Shown here: piece by piece, positions 1 through 10,623 of the stretch | How the letters are laid out: each line of letters opens with the position of its first letter | How positions within the stretch are numbered: the stretch's first letter is position 1 | Assembly (NCBI RefSeq): GCF_051020975.1 | Contig: NC_135042.1 | Coordinates: forward strand, 4,797,888 to 4,861,887 | DNA from: Osmia lignaria lignaria | Lineage: Eukaryota; Arthropoda; Insecta; Hymenoptera; Megachilidae | DNA: 64,000 nucleotides | Direction of reading: 5' to 3' | Made by a program: the position numbers and the translations under genes | Notes under the pieces: model-generated | Database searches by the model: none | What the model was told of the DNA's origin: nothing | What the model saw: only the letters and a program-made list of their open reading frames with translations

Positions 1-419
1 AGCTTCGCGTATTTTGTACAGTAACTGACAATTAGACGAGTTCTCTTGTATGAAGTAGCTTTGTTTCTTTTAATTTCCATTTGACGGAATTGTTTTGAAT
101 CACAACACATATTAATTATTGTTGGTTTTTATATATAACATGAAAAACATTTTACTTTCAAGTGGATATTTAACGCTTTTGTAAAATTATCAATTTTATT
201 GTCATAATTCCATCGGGTAGACGAAGAAGAACATCGAAGTTTCGGTTCGAATACAAAGGCCTCGAACTTCGCCATCGATGTGAAAAGGATCAATGTAATG
301 AGGAACATCTATCAGTAGAAACTGCGTCCGCAAAAGAAAGTCAGAAGAAAGAAAATGAAATTGATTAAAAAAAATATAATTTTATTTTCCATTCTCATTA
401 AATCTTCATGGTAACATAT
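1..419. repeat. Right-hand end of an earlier CAP array unit (unit 0), with gene-scar
   Basis: Bases 1-150 match the promoter-distal spacer found after units 1 to 3 (for example about 2,485-2,590, the stretch with GAGTTCTCTTG and GTAGCT). Bases about 180-365 match the decayed 3' end of the DPPCDC gene seen at 3,000-3,150 and 15,790-15,970, including the GAAGAAGAACATCGAA core and the GAAAATGAAATTGATTAAA tail. The window therefore starts inside the array, and at least one more CAP copy probably lies to the left. Nothing here is coding. This is inferred from alignment by eye to the internal units. Confidence 0.7.
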
Positions 420-539
420 TAACGTCATAAATATATCTTGTCAAAATGTTCTGTTTATTTTATTTATATTCAGAAATGAACTGAGTCAATTCATTTAAAT
501 AAATTTTTTTACATAGTATACATAATAAAGAGTCGCCAG

Positions 540-794
540 GAACCATTAAAGAATTCACAGGAAGTGCGTCGACTTCCTGATATATGGACACGCAGGTCCT
601 TCGATCAGGATGAATATCGACATTGGTACGTACACAATGGAAGAGACTGGTGGAGTCGTCTTCGTAAATTACGTTGCAACAAACGTATCGGGGACAAAAT
701 ATTTAGTACAGGAAGAAAGAAACCATGTTGAAGAAGGTAACGGAGCTAATCCCAAAAGTATTTTAAGTGTGAATAGGAAAATATTAATAAACAT
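540..794 (-). pseudogene. Broken downstream ORF of CAP unit 1
   Basis: This is the counterpart of the second ORF that follows CAP genes 2 to 5. Reading from the ATG at 794 it keeps the hydrophobic start (MFINIFLFTLKILLG), but a TAA at 669-671 ends it after 41 codons. Further on, a 4-base deletion relative to the other units (around 625-640, where the others read ATTCGTTGGTAC or similar) also shifts the frame. The plus-strand frame across the same bases is open for 69 codons. That frame is interrupted by a stop in units 2 to 4, so I do not call it a gene. Confidence 0.5.
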
Positions 795-872
795 TCCAAG
801 GGAAAAATATTGTGAATGAAAAATTGAAGTTATCATGTAATCTTATGAAGCTATAGGTTGGTTCCCCTTTTA

Positions 873-2278
873 TTAGTTCATATCAATTGAGACATTGTTT
901 TTTAAATTAATCCGTCGCATGTCGATTTCGTACACTGGATCGTACAAAAAATTACCACTTGGACCATAATTGCATACCACATAATAATACTTGTAATTAT
1001 TTGCTGTATATTCTATTTTACCGCAACCAAGCCTATTCGTCTTAGCCCAAACTAATTGAGTATAGCCTTCCACGCCATTGGTACTTCTGTAATCAACAAA
1101 CAAATTAGTTTAATGTAAACACTTTTGCGACGGGTGATGACCGACAAAACGTTTAGCCGAATACCCCATATAATTTCCAAAAATCTGTACTTGAGTATGG
1201 AAAGGTTTTGCTGTTTGTAGGTATGTGAATATAAGTATTACTTATCATTGTGACGATAATAGTCATTCGTTGTTTGAAATTTTAAAAAATCGAATGATAA
1301 GAGTGCTTATTGAAACGTCGGACTACGTTGTTCGTACTCAGGTAAAGGATTCGAAATGACATAAGACTACGTTGCACGTATTTAGCTAAAGAGTATGAAA
1401 TGATTATGTCTCCGGTCACAAAAGCGTGAAGAAAGAAAGACAAAGATTTACGTAAGTCGGGAAACTTGTTTGCGGTCCATCCTTTGTACTTGATTGTACC
1501 ACGTATCCACGATGGCTGATGGTGTTGAAGTCGAACTTCCAGAATACATTCTAGCTACGTTTTGCCCGACAAGGAATCGATCTACAATAAAATCATTAAG
1601 AAATAATAAAAAAATTTCTGGAAGGCTACTAATAATTTAACTGTGTCTTACCAACGTGTGCACATCCACTGTTACCGTTTTCGCACTGGATCGCCCATCT
1701 CTGAGCTATTTCCTCCAGTTCGTTGTCCCAAACCTGAATAAATATTAAACAACAAATATAGATAGTTAACACGTTTAGCGTGATATGTAGCATAGTACAC
1801 TATAATTAAAATTATTCAGAATAATGACACTTGTTAATTAAAAAAATAACCAATCTGTTAATCGTACCATTGTTTCCATATTCGATGCCGGTGGTTGTGG
1901 TCCGGGATATCCTCTTCTTTCTATACCCTGAGCGATGAATGATCTATGCATGTTGTGTGCATGAAGTATTTGCCTTCGCTCTTTGTCTGTGAATCCCACA
2001 GATATTACTTCACCACAGGCTGCTGCCGGTTTCGAACTCTGAAACAACATGAAATATTTTTGTTAACAACAATGTTTTTGTAAAATTGTAAGAGGATTCT
2101 ACAAAATGTGACGGACTTAAGACACTTCGATTACAAATTTATTTTTTATACTGACCGTATACATGCACATAGTGTGCTGCGATCCACTTGCCAGGCATAT
2201 ATTATTAGTGCAATTGATTGCCGAACTTGCAGTTGCTGCAAATGCAATCACAATAACGATACCCAGAAATCTCTTCAT
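873..2278 (-). CDS. CAP-family secreted protein, venom allergen 3/5-like, copy 1
   Basis: Five exons on the minus strand: 2278-2156, 2038-1868, 1733-1652, 1581-1452, 1086-873, giving 239 residues. All junctions are GT-AG and keep phase. Exon 1 encodes a signal peptide (MKRFLGIVIVIAFAATASSA) followed by a short Cys-containing segment. Exon 2 has the CAP helix with AHNMHRS and the antigen-5 hallmark PGPQPPASNM. Exon 3 has EIAQRWAIQC. Exon 5 has YTQLVWAKTNRLGCG and the CAP2-type VVCNYGPSGN. CAP proteins of this kind are disulfide-rich and secreted, and are known from venom and saliva; their biochemical role is not settled. The usual GHYTQ reads EGYTQ here, so the active-site-like His is missing. 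Exon 4 is one codon shorter than in the other copies. The ATG was chosen because it begins the signal peptide and lies about 80 nt downstream of a TATA-like box. Confidence 0.9.
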
Positions 2279-2355
2279 AATTGAATATTGTTTCCCACTG
2301 TACTATTGCCACTCACAATTGTTGCTGTGCATATGAGAGTACGGATGTGCTCTCC

Positions 2356-2366
2356 GATATATATCT
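2356..2366 (-). promoter_or_regulatory. TATA-like box of CAP copy 1
   Basis: An alternating TATATAT stretch lies about 80 nt upstream of the ATG at 2278, at the position where units 2 to 4 also have one. Its position and conservation between units support a core promoter. Confidence 0.5.
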
Positions 2367-2419
2367 TTTACTTTATCAGTTTAGTTACACAATCAGTTAG
2401 TTTCTCAGTATCACAGTTT

Positions 2420-3250
2420 TTCTTTTACATTTTTCTCCCAGCTTTCCCTCCTAAGCTTCACGCATTTTTCGCCATAACTTACAAATAGATGAGTTCTCTT
2501 GAATGAAGTAGCTGTGTTTCTTTTAATTTCCACCTGCAAGAATTATTTTAAATCGCTACATATTTCAATTACTGATAGTTTTTAACTATTCTTTAATCAT
2601 AGATCTTTGAATTAAGCGATTTGTTTGTAAATCGATGTAGTTGTCTATTATCTCTGTAAGTTTGAATATTGTAATGCAAACTTATTTACAAGTTGGCTAA
2701 ACTATTGTGATATATTGAAGGTGTGGGATAGCCTCGTTTACTAGTATCCTTTTTTTCTCTGATAGAAATAGTCTGGAAAAAATACTCAATAGAACCGTTC
2801 ATACTTTCACCTGACCCTGACATTTAATCGTCAGAATTATGCTTTTGGAGATCTTAATCTTTTTCTATTTCTGTGTTATGTTATCAAAATGGTGAGAAAC
2901 CTCAAGCCATTTCTTATGAAATCACATTAGACGCATTTTATTACCAAGTAAAATGTTTTATATTTAGCATTTTTGTAAAATTATGACTTTTGATGTCATA
3001 ACTCCATCGAGGAGCTGAAGAAGAACATCGAATCTGAGATTCGAATAACTAGACTTCCTACTTCGCCATCCACGTGACCAGGTTCAAGGTAATCAGAAAG
3101 ATTTATCAGCAGAAACTGCAACTTTAAAAAAAAGTTAAAACAATGAAAATGATATTTATTAAAAAGAAATATAATCTCTTTCCATTATCATTAGATCTTC
3201 AAGGTAACATATTAACAGCATAAATATATCTTATCAAGATGTTCTGTTTA
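2420..3250. other. Spacer between CAP units 1 and 2, containing a DPPCDC-gene scar
   Basis: No intact gene. Bases 2,776-2,835 carry a block (AAAAAATACTGAATAGA and onward to the CTCACCTGA region) that recurs near 5,511, 8,211, 13,272 and 16,866. Bases about 2,895-2,945 match the end of exon 1 and the start of the intron of the plus-strand DPPCDC gene (the CTCAAGCCATT block). Bases about 2,985-3,180 match that gene's exon 2 end and 3' flank. A TTTATT at 3247-3252 (AATAAA on the minus strand) is the likely polyA signal of the unit 2 transcript. Confidence 0.7.
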
Positions 3251-3252
3251 TT

Positions 3253-3591
3253 TTATTTATATTCAGAAATGAACTGAGTCAATTCTTTTAAATAAATTTT
3301 TTTACATAGTATACATAATAAAGAGTCGCCAGGAACCATTAAAGAATTCACAGGAAGTGCGTCGACTTCCCGATATATAGACACGCAGGTCTTTCGATCG
3401 GGATGAATATCGACATTCGTTGATACATTCACAATGAAAGAGACTGGTGGAGTCGTCTTCGCAAATTCCGTTGCAACAAACGTATGAGGGGCAAAATATT
3501 TAGTACAGGAAGAAAGAATCCATGTTTGAGAAGGAAACAGGGCTGATTCCAAAAGGATTTTAGACGTGAATAGGAAAATGTTAATAATCAT
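3253..3591 (-). CDS. Second ORF downstream of CAP copy 2 (112 codons), function unknown
   Basis: An open frame begins with ATG 80 nt downstream of the CAP copy 2 stop and reads MIINIFLFTSKILLESALF, a signal-peptide-like hydrophobic start. It then has a Thr/Ser/Val-rich body with SSCTKYFAPHTF, FAKTTPPVS and KTCVSIYREVDAL. It runs longer than in units 3 to 5 because their shared TAA is replaced by a sense codon here. It ends at a TAA overlapping the AATAAA polyA signal. It is either a second cistron in the CAP 3' UTR, an alternative terminal exon, or a neutral frame kept open by chance. I recognise no family. Being open in four of five copies is suggestive but not proof. Confidence 0.35.
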   Translation of the reverse strand: MIINIFLFTSKILLESALFPSQTWILSSCTKYFAPHTFVATEFAKTTPPVSFIVNVSTNVDIHPDRKTCVSIYREVDALPVNSLMVPGDSLLCILCKKIYLKELTQFISEYK

Positions 3592-3671
3592 TCCTAGAGA
3601 ATGATATTGGCAATTAAAAATGGAAAAGTTATCCGGTAATCTTATGAAGCTATACGTTTGTTCTCATGTTA

Positions 3672-5072
3672 TTAGTTCATATCAATTGAGACATTGTTTT
3701 TCAAATTATTCCGTTGGATATCGATCTCGTACACTGGTTCGTTGAAAATATTACCCTTTGTACCATAATTGCATACCACCCAGTAGTTCTTCCATTCGTC
3801 TGGTTGATATGATATTCTACCACAACCAACTCTATTCGTCTTCGCCCAAACTAATTGAATGTAATTATCCACACCACTGTTATTTCTGTAATTAACAAAC
3901 AAATTAGTTTTCATTTAATGTAAACACTTTTGTAACGGGTGATAACCGGCAAAACGTTTAGCTGGATGCCGCATATAATATCCAAAAATCTATTCTGGAG
4001 TACGGAAAGGTTTTGCTGTTCTAGGTATGTGAATATAAGTATTACTTACAACTGTGATGTTTATAGTTATTTATTGTTTAAAAATTTTATAAATCGTATG
4101 TTAAGAGTGCTTATAGAAACGTCGGAATACATTGTTTGTACTCAGGTAAAGCATTCGAGGACTATGTTGCATGTATTCAGTTAAAGAGTTTGAAATGACT
4201 ACGTCTCCGGTTACCAAAGCGTAAAGAAAGAATGGCAAAGACTTACGTGAGTCGGGGTACTTGATTGCGGTCCATATTTTCCACCTCAGAGTACCAGAAT
4301 TCTACCACCTCTGATGGTTGTGTAGTCAAATTTCCAGTAGTCCATATCCACAACGCGTTTTGCCCAACAGGGAATCTGTCTACAGCAAAATCGTTAATAA
4401 ATTATAAATACAATTCTGGGAGGCCACAATTTAACTGTGTCTTACCAACGTGTCTGCATCCATCGTAAGAGAAAATGCACTGGATTGCCCATCTCTGAGC
4501 TATTTCCGCCAATTCGTTGTCCCAAACCTGAATAAATATTTAAAAATAAATATAGATAGCTAAACGTTTAGGGTGATATGTAGTATGGCACACTATAATT
4601 AAAATTATTCAGAATAATGATGTTTGCTAATCAACAAAGCAATCAATGTGTTAATCGTACCAATATTTGCATATTCGCTGCCGGTGGTTGTGGTCCCGGA
4701 TTTCCTCTTTTTTCAAAACCGTTAGCCACGAATGATCTACGCCTGTTGTGTGCTTCAAGTATTTCACTTCGCTCTTCCTCTGTGAATCCCAGAGCTAATA
4801 ATTTGCCACAAGCTGCTGCTGGTCTCGAAGTCTGAAACAGCATCAAATACTTTTGTTAGCAAAAGTGTTCTGGTAAAATTGCAAGAATATTGTACAAAAT
4901 GCGAGGGACTTAAAACACTTCGTTTCCAGATTTATTTAGTTATACTGACCGGATACTTGCACATAGTGTGTTGGTGTCCACTATTCTGGCAGTCGTCATT
5001 GCTACAATCGATAGCCGAACTTGTAATTATTGCAAATGCAATCACAATAACGATACCCAGAAATTTCTTCAT
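3672..5072 (-). CDS. CAP-family secreted protein, venom allergen 3/5-like, copy 2
   Basis: Exons 5072-4950, 4831-4661, 4527-4446, 4379-4247, 3885-3672 give 240 residues with all phases consistent. The signal peptide is MKKFLGIVIVIAFAIITSSA. The exon 2 helix reads AHNRRRS and is followed by PGPQPPAANM. Exon 3 reads EIAQRWAIQC. Exon 4 is the most divergent of the set, with LWIWTTGN and VVEFWYSEVEN. Exon 5 has NYIQLVWAKTNRVGCG in place of GHYTQ, then VVCNYGTKGN. Both His and Thr of the usual GHYTQ are therefore changed, while the Cys residues are kept. That suggests a stable fold but loss of the conserved surface cavity. The neighbouring ORF downstream may share the transcript. Confidence 0.9.
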
Positions 5073-5148
5073 AATTGAATATCGTTTGCCACTGTACTAT
5101 TGCCACTCACAATTGTTGCTGTTAATATGAAGGTACGAGCGTGCTCGC

Positions 5149-5160
5149 CGATATATACCT
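5149..5160 (-). promoter_or_regulatory. TATA-like box of CAP copy 2
   Basis: GATATATACC on the plus strand reads GGTATATATC on the gene strand, about 80 nt upstream of the ATG at 5072. The flanking sequence (GAGCGTGCTCGCC) is shared with unit 3. Confidence 0.55.
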
Positions 5161-5960
5161 ATTGCCTTATCAGTTTAGCCACAAAACCAGTTAATTTCTT
5201 AGCATTATAATCTGTTTTATCTTTTTCATCTCTTTTATCAATCCATCTTCATATCTTATATTTAGATCAGTTCTGTTGTATGAAGTACTTTGTTTCTTTT
5301 AATTTCCACTTGAAATAATTGTTTTGAATGACTACACATTTGAATTATTTTTGTTTTTTAACTATTCTTTTAATCATAGACTCCAAATCTTTGAACTAAT
5401 GAATTGTTTGTAAATCTATGTAATTTTCTATTATCTCAGTAATTTTTAATATTGTAAAGCAAAATAGCCTCGTCTACTATCATGCTTTTTCCCTCTGATA
5501 AAAATAGTCTGGAAAAAATACTGAATAGAACCGTTCATACTCTCACCTGATCTTGACATTTAATCGTCAGAATTTAATCGCTTTGGAAGCTTTTGGAGAT
5601 CTTAATCGCTTTCCATTTCCATATTATGTTTACGAAATTCATTAATCAAGCTCCAAAGATTATAACAATAAGCAAAAAGATTGATAATTGTGACAAACCT
5701 CAAGCCATTTCTTATCAAATCACATTAGACGCATTTTACTTCCAAGTGGACATTCAAATCTATTGGATAATCGAAAAAGAACATTGAAGTTGTGGTTCGA
5801 TCACCAAGACCTCCTACTTCGCCATCGACGTGATAACAAATTAACATCATAAATATATCTTATCAAGATGTTGTTTATTTTATCTATTTTCATAAATGAA
5901 CTGGATCAATTCTTTTAAATAAATTTTTTTACATAGTATACATAATAAAGAGTCACCAGG
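5161..5960. other. Spacer between CAP units 2 and 3, with a shortened DPPCDC scar
   Basis: Closely similar to the unit 3-4 spacer. It holds the block near 5,511, then bases about 5,695-5,835 derived from the DPPCDC gene: the CTCAAGCCATT block joined to the CTTCGCCATCGACGTGA end, with the middle deleted. It then joins the CAP 3' region. No ORF I would call a gene. A TTTATT near 5,873-5,878 is the likely minus-strand polyA signal. Confidence 0.65.
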
Positions 5961-5965
5961 AACCA

Positions 5966-6217
5966 TTAAGCCTTCACAAGAAGTGCGTCGACTTCCTGAT
6001 ATATGGACACGCAGTTCTTTCCATCGGAATTAATATCGACATTCGTTGGTACATTCACAATGGAAGAGACTGGTCGAGTCGTCTTCGCAAATTCCGTTGC
6101 AACAAACGTATGAGGGGCAAAATATTTAGTACAGGAAGAAAGAATCCATGTTAAAGAAGCAAACAGGGCTAATTCCAAAAGGATTTTAGGCATGAATAGG
6201 AAAATATTAATAATCAT
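5966..6217 (-). CDS. Second ORF downstream of CAP copy 3 (83 codons), function unknown
   Basis: The ATG lies 80 nt downstream of the CAP copy 3 stop. It encodes a hydrophobic start (MIINIFLFMPKILLELALF), then SSCTKYFAPHTF, FAKTTRPVS, NVDINSDGKNCVSIY, and ends VDALLVKA. It has the same start and stop positions as in units 4 and 5. Two Cys residues are present. Differences from unit 4 are mostly amino-acid-changing in the first half, while the last 30 codons are almost identical. It may be a second cistron of the CAP transcript. No family recognised. Confidence 0.35.
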   Translation of the reverse strand: MIINIFLFMPKILLELALFASLTWILSSCTKYFAPHTFVATEFAKTTRPVSSIVNVPTNVDINSDGKNCVSIYQEVDALLVKA

Positions 6218-6297
6218 TCCAAGAGAAGCATATTGGCAATTAAAAATTGAAAAGTTATCCGGTAATCTTATGAAGCGATACGTTTGTTCTCATGTTA

Positions 6298-7714
6298 TTA
6301 GTTCATATCAATTGAGACATTGTTTTTCAAATTATTCCGTTGGATATCGATCTCGTACACTGGTTCGTTGAAAACATTAGCTGTGGGACCATAATTGCAT
6401 ACCATCCAGTAGATCTTCCATTCGTCTGGTTGATATATTATTTTACCACAACCAACTCTATTTGTCTTCGCCCAAACTAATTGAATGTAATCATTCACGC
6501 CTTGGTTATTTCTATAATTAACAAACAAATTGGTTTTCATTTAATGTAAACACTTTTGCAATGGGTGATGACCGGCAAAACGTTTAGCTGAATACCGCAT
6601 ATAATTTCCAAAAATCTATTTTTGAGTACGGAAAGGTTTTGCTGTTTGTAGGTATGTAAATATAAGTATTGCTTACCAATGTGATGCTTATAGTTATTTA
6701 TTGTTTAAAATTTGTAAAAATCGTATGTTAAGAATGCTTATTGAAACGTCGGAATACATTGTTCGTACTCGGGTAAAGCATTCGAAATGACGTAGGACTA
6801 CGTTGCATATATATTCAGCTAAAGAGTTTGAAATGACTACGTCTCCGGTTACCAAAGCGTAAAGTAATCAAAATGGCAAAGACTTACGTGAGTCGGGGTA
6901 CTTGATTGCGGTCCATATTGTTTACCTGATTGTACCAGTAGTCTATTATGTCTGATGGTTTTGTAGTCACAGTTCCAGTAGTCGTCATCCCAACTGCGGC
7001 TTGCCCAACACTGAATCTATCTACAGAAAACTCATTAATAAATTATAAACAAAATTCTGGAAGGGCACAATTTAACTGTGTCTTACCAACGTGTGGGCAC
7101 CTATCGGCAGCAATTTGGCACTGGATTGCCCATCTCTGAGCTATTTCCGCCAATTCGTTGTCCCAAACCTGAATAAATATTTAAAAATAAATATAGATAG
7201 TTAACACGTTTAGGGTGATATGTAGTATAGCACACTATAATTAAAATTATTCAGAATAATGACGCTTACTAATTAACAAAGCAATCAATGTGTTAATCGT
7301 ACCAATACTTGCATATTCGATGCCGGTGGTTGTGGTCCCGGATTTCCTCTTTTTTCAAAACCGTTAGCCACGAATGATCTATGCATGTTATGTGCCTCAA
7401 GTATTTCCCTTCGCTCTTCCTCTGTGAATCCCAGACCTAATAATTTGCCACAAGCTGCTGCTGGTCTCGAAGTCTGAAACAGCATCAAATACTTTTGTTA
7501 GCAAAAGTGTTCTGGTAAAATTGCAAGAATATTGTACAAAATGCGAGGGACTTAAAACACTTCGTTTCCAGATTTATTTAGTTATACTGACCGGATACTT
7601 GCACATAGTGTGTTGTTGTCCACTTTTCTGGCAGTCATCATTGCTACAATCTATAGCCGAACTTGTAATTACTGCAAATGCAATCACAATAACGATACCC
7701 AGAAATTTCTTCAT
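6298..7714 (-). CDS. CAP-family secreted protein, venom allergen 3/5-like, copy 3
   Basis: Exons 7714-7592, 7473-7303, 7168-7087, 7020-6888, 6511-6298 give 240 residues. Signal peptide MKKFLGIVIVIAFAVITSSA, then a short Cys-containing stretch ending in CKYP. Exon 2 has AHNMHRS and PGPQPPASNM. Exon 3 has EIAQRWAIQC and ADRCPHV. Exon 4 ends NNMDRNQVPRL. Exon 5 has NDYIQLVWAKTNRVGCG and MVCNYGPTAN. The GHYTQ motif is degraded to NDYIQ. It is very close to copy 4, indicating a recent duplication or gene conversion between units 3 and 4. Confidence 0.9.
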
Positions 7715-7790
7715 AATTGAATATCGTTTGCCACTGTACTATTGCCACTCGCAATTGTTGCTGTGAATATGAAGGTACGAGCGTGCTCGC

Positions 7791-7801
7791 CGATATATAC
7801 C
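7791..7801 (-). promoter_or_regulatory. TATA-like box of CAP copy 3
   Basis: CGATATATAC on the plus strand, about 80 nt upstream of the ATG at 7714. The 60 bases around it are almost identical to those in unit 2. Confidence 0.55.
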
Positions 7802-8650
7802 TATTGCCTTATCAGTTTAGCCACAAAACCAGTTAATTTCTTAGCATTATAATCTGTTTTATCTTTTTCATCTCTTTTATCAATCCATCTTCATATCTTA
7901 TATTTAGATGAGTTCTGTTGTATGAAGTACTTTGTTTCTATTAATTTCCGCTTGAAATAATTGTTTTGAATGACTACACATTTGAATTATTTTTGTTTTT
8001 TAACTATTCTTTTAATCATAGACTCCAAATCTTTGAACTAATCGATTTGTTTGTAAATCTATGTAATTTTCTATTATCTCAGTAATTTTTAATATTGTAA
8101 AGCAAATTTGTTTGCAAGGTGACCAAATTATTGTGATATATTGAAAGTGTGCGATAGCCTCGTCTACTATCATGCTTTTTCCCTCTGATAAAAATAGTCT
8201 GGAAAAAATACTGAATAGAACCGTTCATACTCTCACCTGATCTTGATATTTAATCGTCAGAATTTATTCGCTTTGGAAGCTTTTGGAGATCTAAATCGCG
8301 TTCCATTTCCATATTATGTTTTCGAAATTCAATAATCAAGCTCCAAAGTTTATAATAATCAGCAAAAAGATTGATAATCGTGACAAACCTCAAGCCATTT
8401 CTTATCAAATAACATGAAACACATTTTACTTCCAAGTGGACATTCAAATCTATTGGATAATCGAAAAAGAACATTGAAGTTGTGGTTCGATCACAAAGAC
8501 CTCCTACTTCGCCATCGACGTGATAACAAATTAACATCATAAATATATCTTATCAAGATGTTGTTTATTTTATCTATTTTCATAAATGAACTGGATCAAT
8601 TCTTTTAAATAAATTTTTTTACATAGTATACATAATAAAGAGTCACCAGG
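7802..8650. other. Spacer between CAP units 3 and 4, with DPPCDC scar
   Basis: No credible gene. It holds the recurrent block near 8,211 and the gene scar at about 8,390-8,525, again joined as CTCAAGCCATT to CTTCGCCATCGACGTGA as in the preceding spacer. The minus-strand open frame over 8,250-8,540 is a by-product of this scar. TTTATT at 8564-8569 is the likely polyA signal for unit 4 transcripts. Confidence 0.65.
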
Positions 8651-8655
8651 AACCA

Positions 8656-8907
8656 TTAAGCCTTCACAAGAAGTGCGTCGACTTCCTGATATATGGACAC
8701 GCAGTTCTTTCCATCGGAATTAATATCGACATTCGTTGGTACATTCACAATGGAAGAGACTGGTGGAGTCGTCTTCGCAAATGACGTTACAACAAACGTA
8801 TGAGGGGTAAAATATTTAGTAGAGGAAGAAACAAACTCTGTTGAAGAAGCAAATAGGGCAGATCCCAAAAAGATTTTAGGTGTGAATAGGAAAATATTAA
8901 TAATCAT
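8656..8907 (-). CDS. Second ORF downstream of CAP copy 4 (83 codons), function unknown
   Basis: The ATG lies about 60 nt downstream of the CAP copy 4 stop. It starts MIINIFLFTPKIFLGSALF, continues SSSTKYFTPHTF (the Cys of the other copies is Ser here) and ends NSDGKNCVSIYQEVDALLVKA. Start, length and stop match units 3 and 5. Same caveat: it could be a second cistron, an alternative 3' exon, or chance. Confidence 0.35.
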   Translation of the reverse strand: MIINIFLFTPKIFLGSALFASSTEFVSSSTKYFTPHTFVVTSFAKTTPPVSSIVNVPTNVDINSDGKNCVSIYQEVDALLVKA

Positions 8908-8965
8908 TCCAAGGGATGGCTATTGAGAACTAAAAATTGAAAAATTATCCTGTAATCTTATGAAG

Positions 8966-10368
8966 CTATCGTTTGTTCTCATTTTCTTCGTTTATATCAA
9001 TTGAGACATTGTTTCTCAAATTAATCCGTTGGAAATCGATCTGGTACACTGGTTCGTTGAAAACATTAGCTGTTGGACCATAATTGCATACCATCCAGTA
9101 GATCTTCCATTCGTCTGGTTGATATATTACTTTACCACAACCAACTCTATTCGTCTTCGCCCAAACTAATTGAATGTAATCATTCACGCCTTGGTTATTT
9201 CTATAATTAACAAACAAATTGGTTTTCATTTAATGTAAACACTTTTGCAACGGGTGATGACCGGCAAAACGTTTAGCTGAATACCGCATATAATTTCAAA
9301 AAATCTATTTTTGAGTACGGAAAGGTTTTGCTGTTTGTAGGTATGTGAATATAAGTATTACTTACCAATGTGATGCTTATGGTTATTTGTTGTTTAAAAT
9401 TTGAAAAAATCGTATATTAAGAGTGCTTATCGAAACGTCGTAAAGCATTCGAAATGATGTATGACTACGTTGCAGGTATATTCAGCTAAAGAGTTTGAAA
9501 TGACTACCAAAGCGTAAAGTAATAAAAATGGCAAAGACTTACGTGAGTCGGGGTACTTGATTGCGGTCCATATTGTTTACCTGATTGTACCAGTAGTCTA
9601 TTATGTCTGATGGTTTTGTAGTCACAGTTCCAGTAGTCTTCATCCCAACTGCGGCTTGCCCGACACGGAATCTGTCTACAGAAAAGTCATTAATAAATTA
9701 TAAACAAAATTCTGGAAGGCCGCAATTTAACTGTGTCTTACCAACATGTGGGCACCTATCGGCAGCAATTTGGCACTGGATTGCCCATCTCTGAGCTACT
9801 TTCGCCAGTTCCTTGTCCCAAACCTGAATAAATATTTAAAAATAAATATAGATAGCTAAACGTTTAGGGTGATATGTAGTATAGCACACTATAATTAAAA
9901 TTATTCAGAATAATGATGTTTGCTAATCAACAAAGCAATCAATGTGTTAATCGTACCAATATTTGCATATTCGATGCCGGTGGTTGTGGTCCTGGATTTC
10001 CTCTTTTTTCAAAACCGTTAGCCACGAATGATCTATGCATGTTGTGTGCCTCAAGTATTTCCCTTCGCTCTTCCTCTGTGAATCCCTGAGCTAATACTTT
10101 GCCACAGGCTGCCGCTGGTTTCGAAGTCTGCAACAGCATCAAATACTTTTGTTAGCAAAAATGTTCTGGTAAATTTGCAACAATATTGTACAAAATGCGA
10201 AGGACTTAAAACACTTCGTTTCCAAATATATGTGGTTATACTGACCGGATATTTGCACATAGTTTGCTGTGTTCCACTTTCCCGGCATTTATCATTCTTG
10301 CAGTTGATAGCCGAACTTGTAATTACTGCAAAAGCAATCACAATAACGATACTCAGAAATTTCTTCAT
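8966..10368 (-). CDS. CAP-family secreted protein, venom allergen 3/5-like, copy 4
   Basis: Exons 10368-10246, 10127-9957, 9823-9742, 9675-9543, 9200-8966 give 247 residues, the longest of the five. Signal peptide MKKFLSIVIVIAFAVITSSA. Exon 2 has AHNMHRS and PGPQPPASNM. Exon 3 begins VWDKELAKVAQRWAIQC, with the Glu of EIAQ changed to Lys, so a second tetrad-type residue is altered here. Exon 5 has NDYIQLVWAKTNRVGCG and MVCNYGPTAN. Its C-terminus runs seven residues beyond the NNVSIDMN end of the other copies. All splice sites are GT-AG; the exon 1 donor is the weaker GTCAGT, shared by all copies. Confidence 0.9.
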
Positions 10369-10447
10369 AATTGATTCTTTGTTTGCCACCGTACTACTGC
10401 CACCCACAACTATCGGTATGCATATGAGAATACGGCAAACGTGCTCG

Positions 10448-10460
10448 CCTATATATACCT
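10448..10460 (-). promoter_or_regulatory. TATA-like box of CAP copy 4
   Basis: CTATATATACC on the plus strand, about 85 nt upstream of the ATG at 10368. It occupies the same relative position as in the other units. Confidence 0.55.
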
Positions 10461-10623
10461 ATTGCCTTATAAGCATAGTCACAAAACTACATATGATAGA
10501 GATACAAATTTGGTACCGTTGGAAAGGTCTTGATGAGAAATGCTGAAAATCGTTGAGTTTGTGTTTCTAGATGGTCAGGGTCAAAAGATATTGAGATTTT
10601 ACCACTTTTCGTAGAGATACATG

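Noticed and set aside
610..819. Plus-strand 69-codon frame in unit 1 as a gene
   Set aside because: The same frame is interrupted by stops in units 2 to 4. It is open here only because of the changes that broke the minus-strand frame.
8250..8540. Minus-strand 96-codon frame in the unit 3-4 spacer
   Set aside because: It lies antisense across the decayed DPPCDC scar and is not kept in the equivalent part of the 2/3 spacer.
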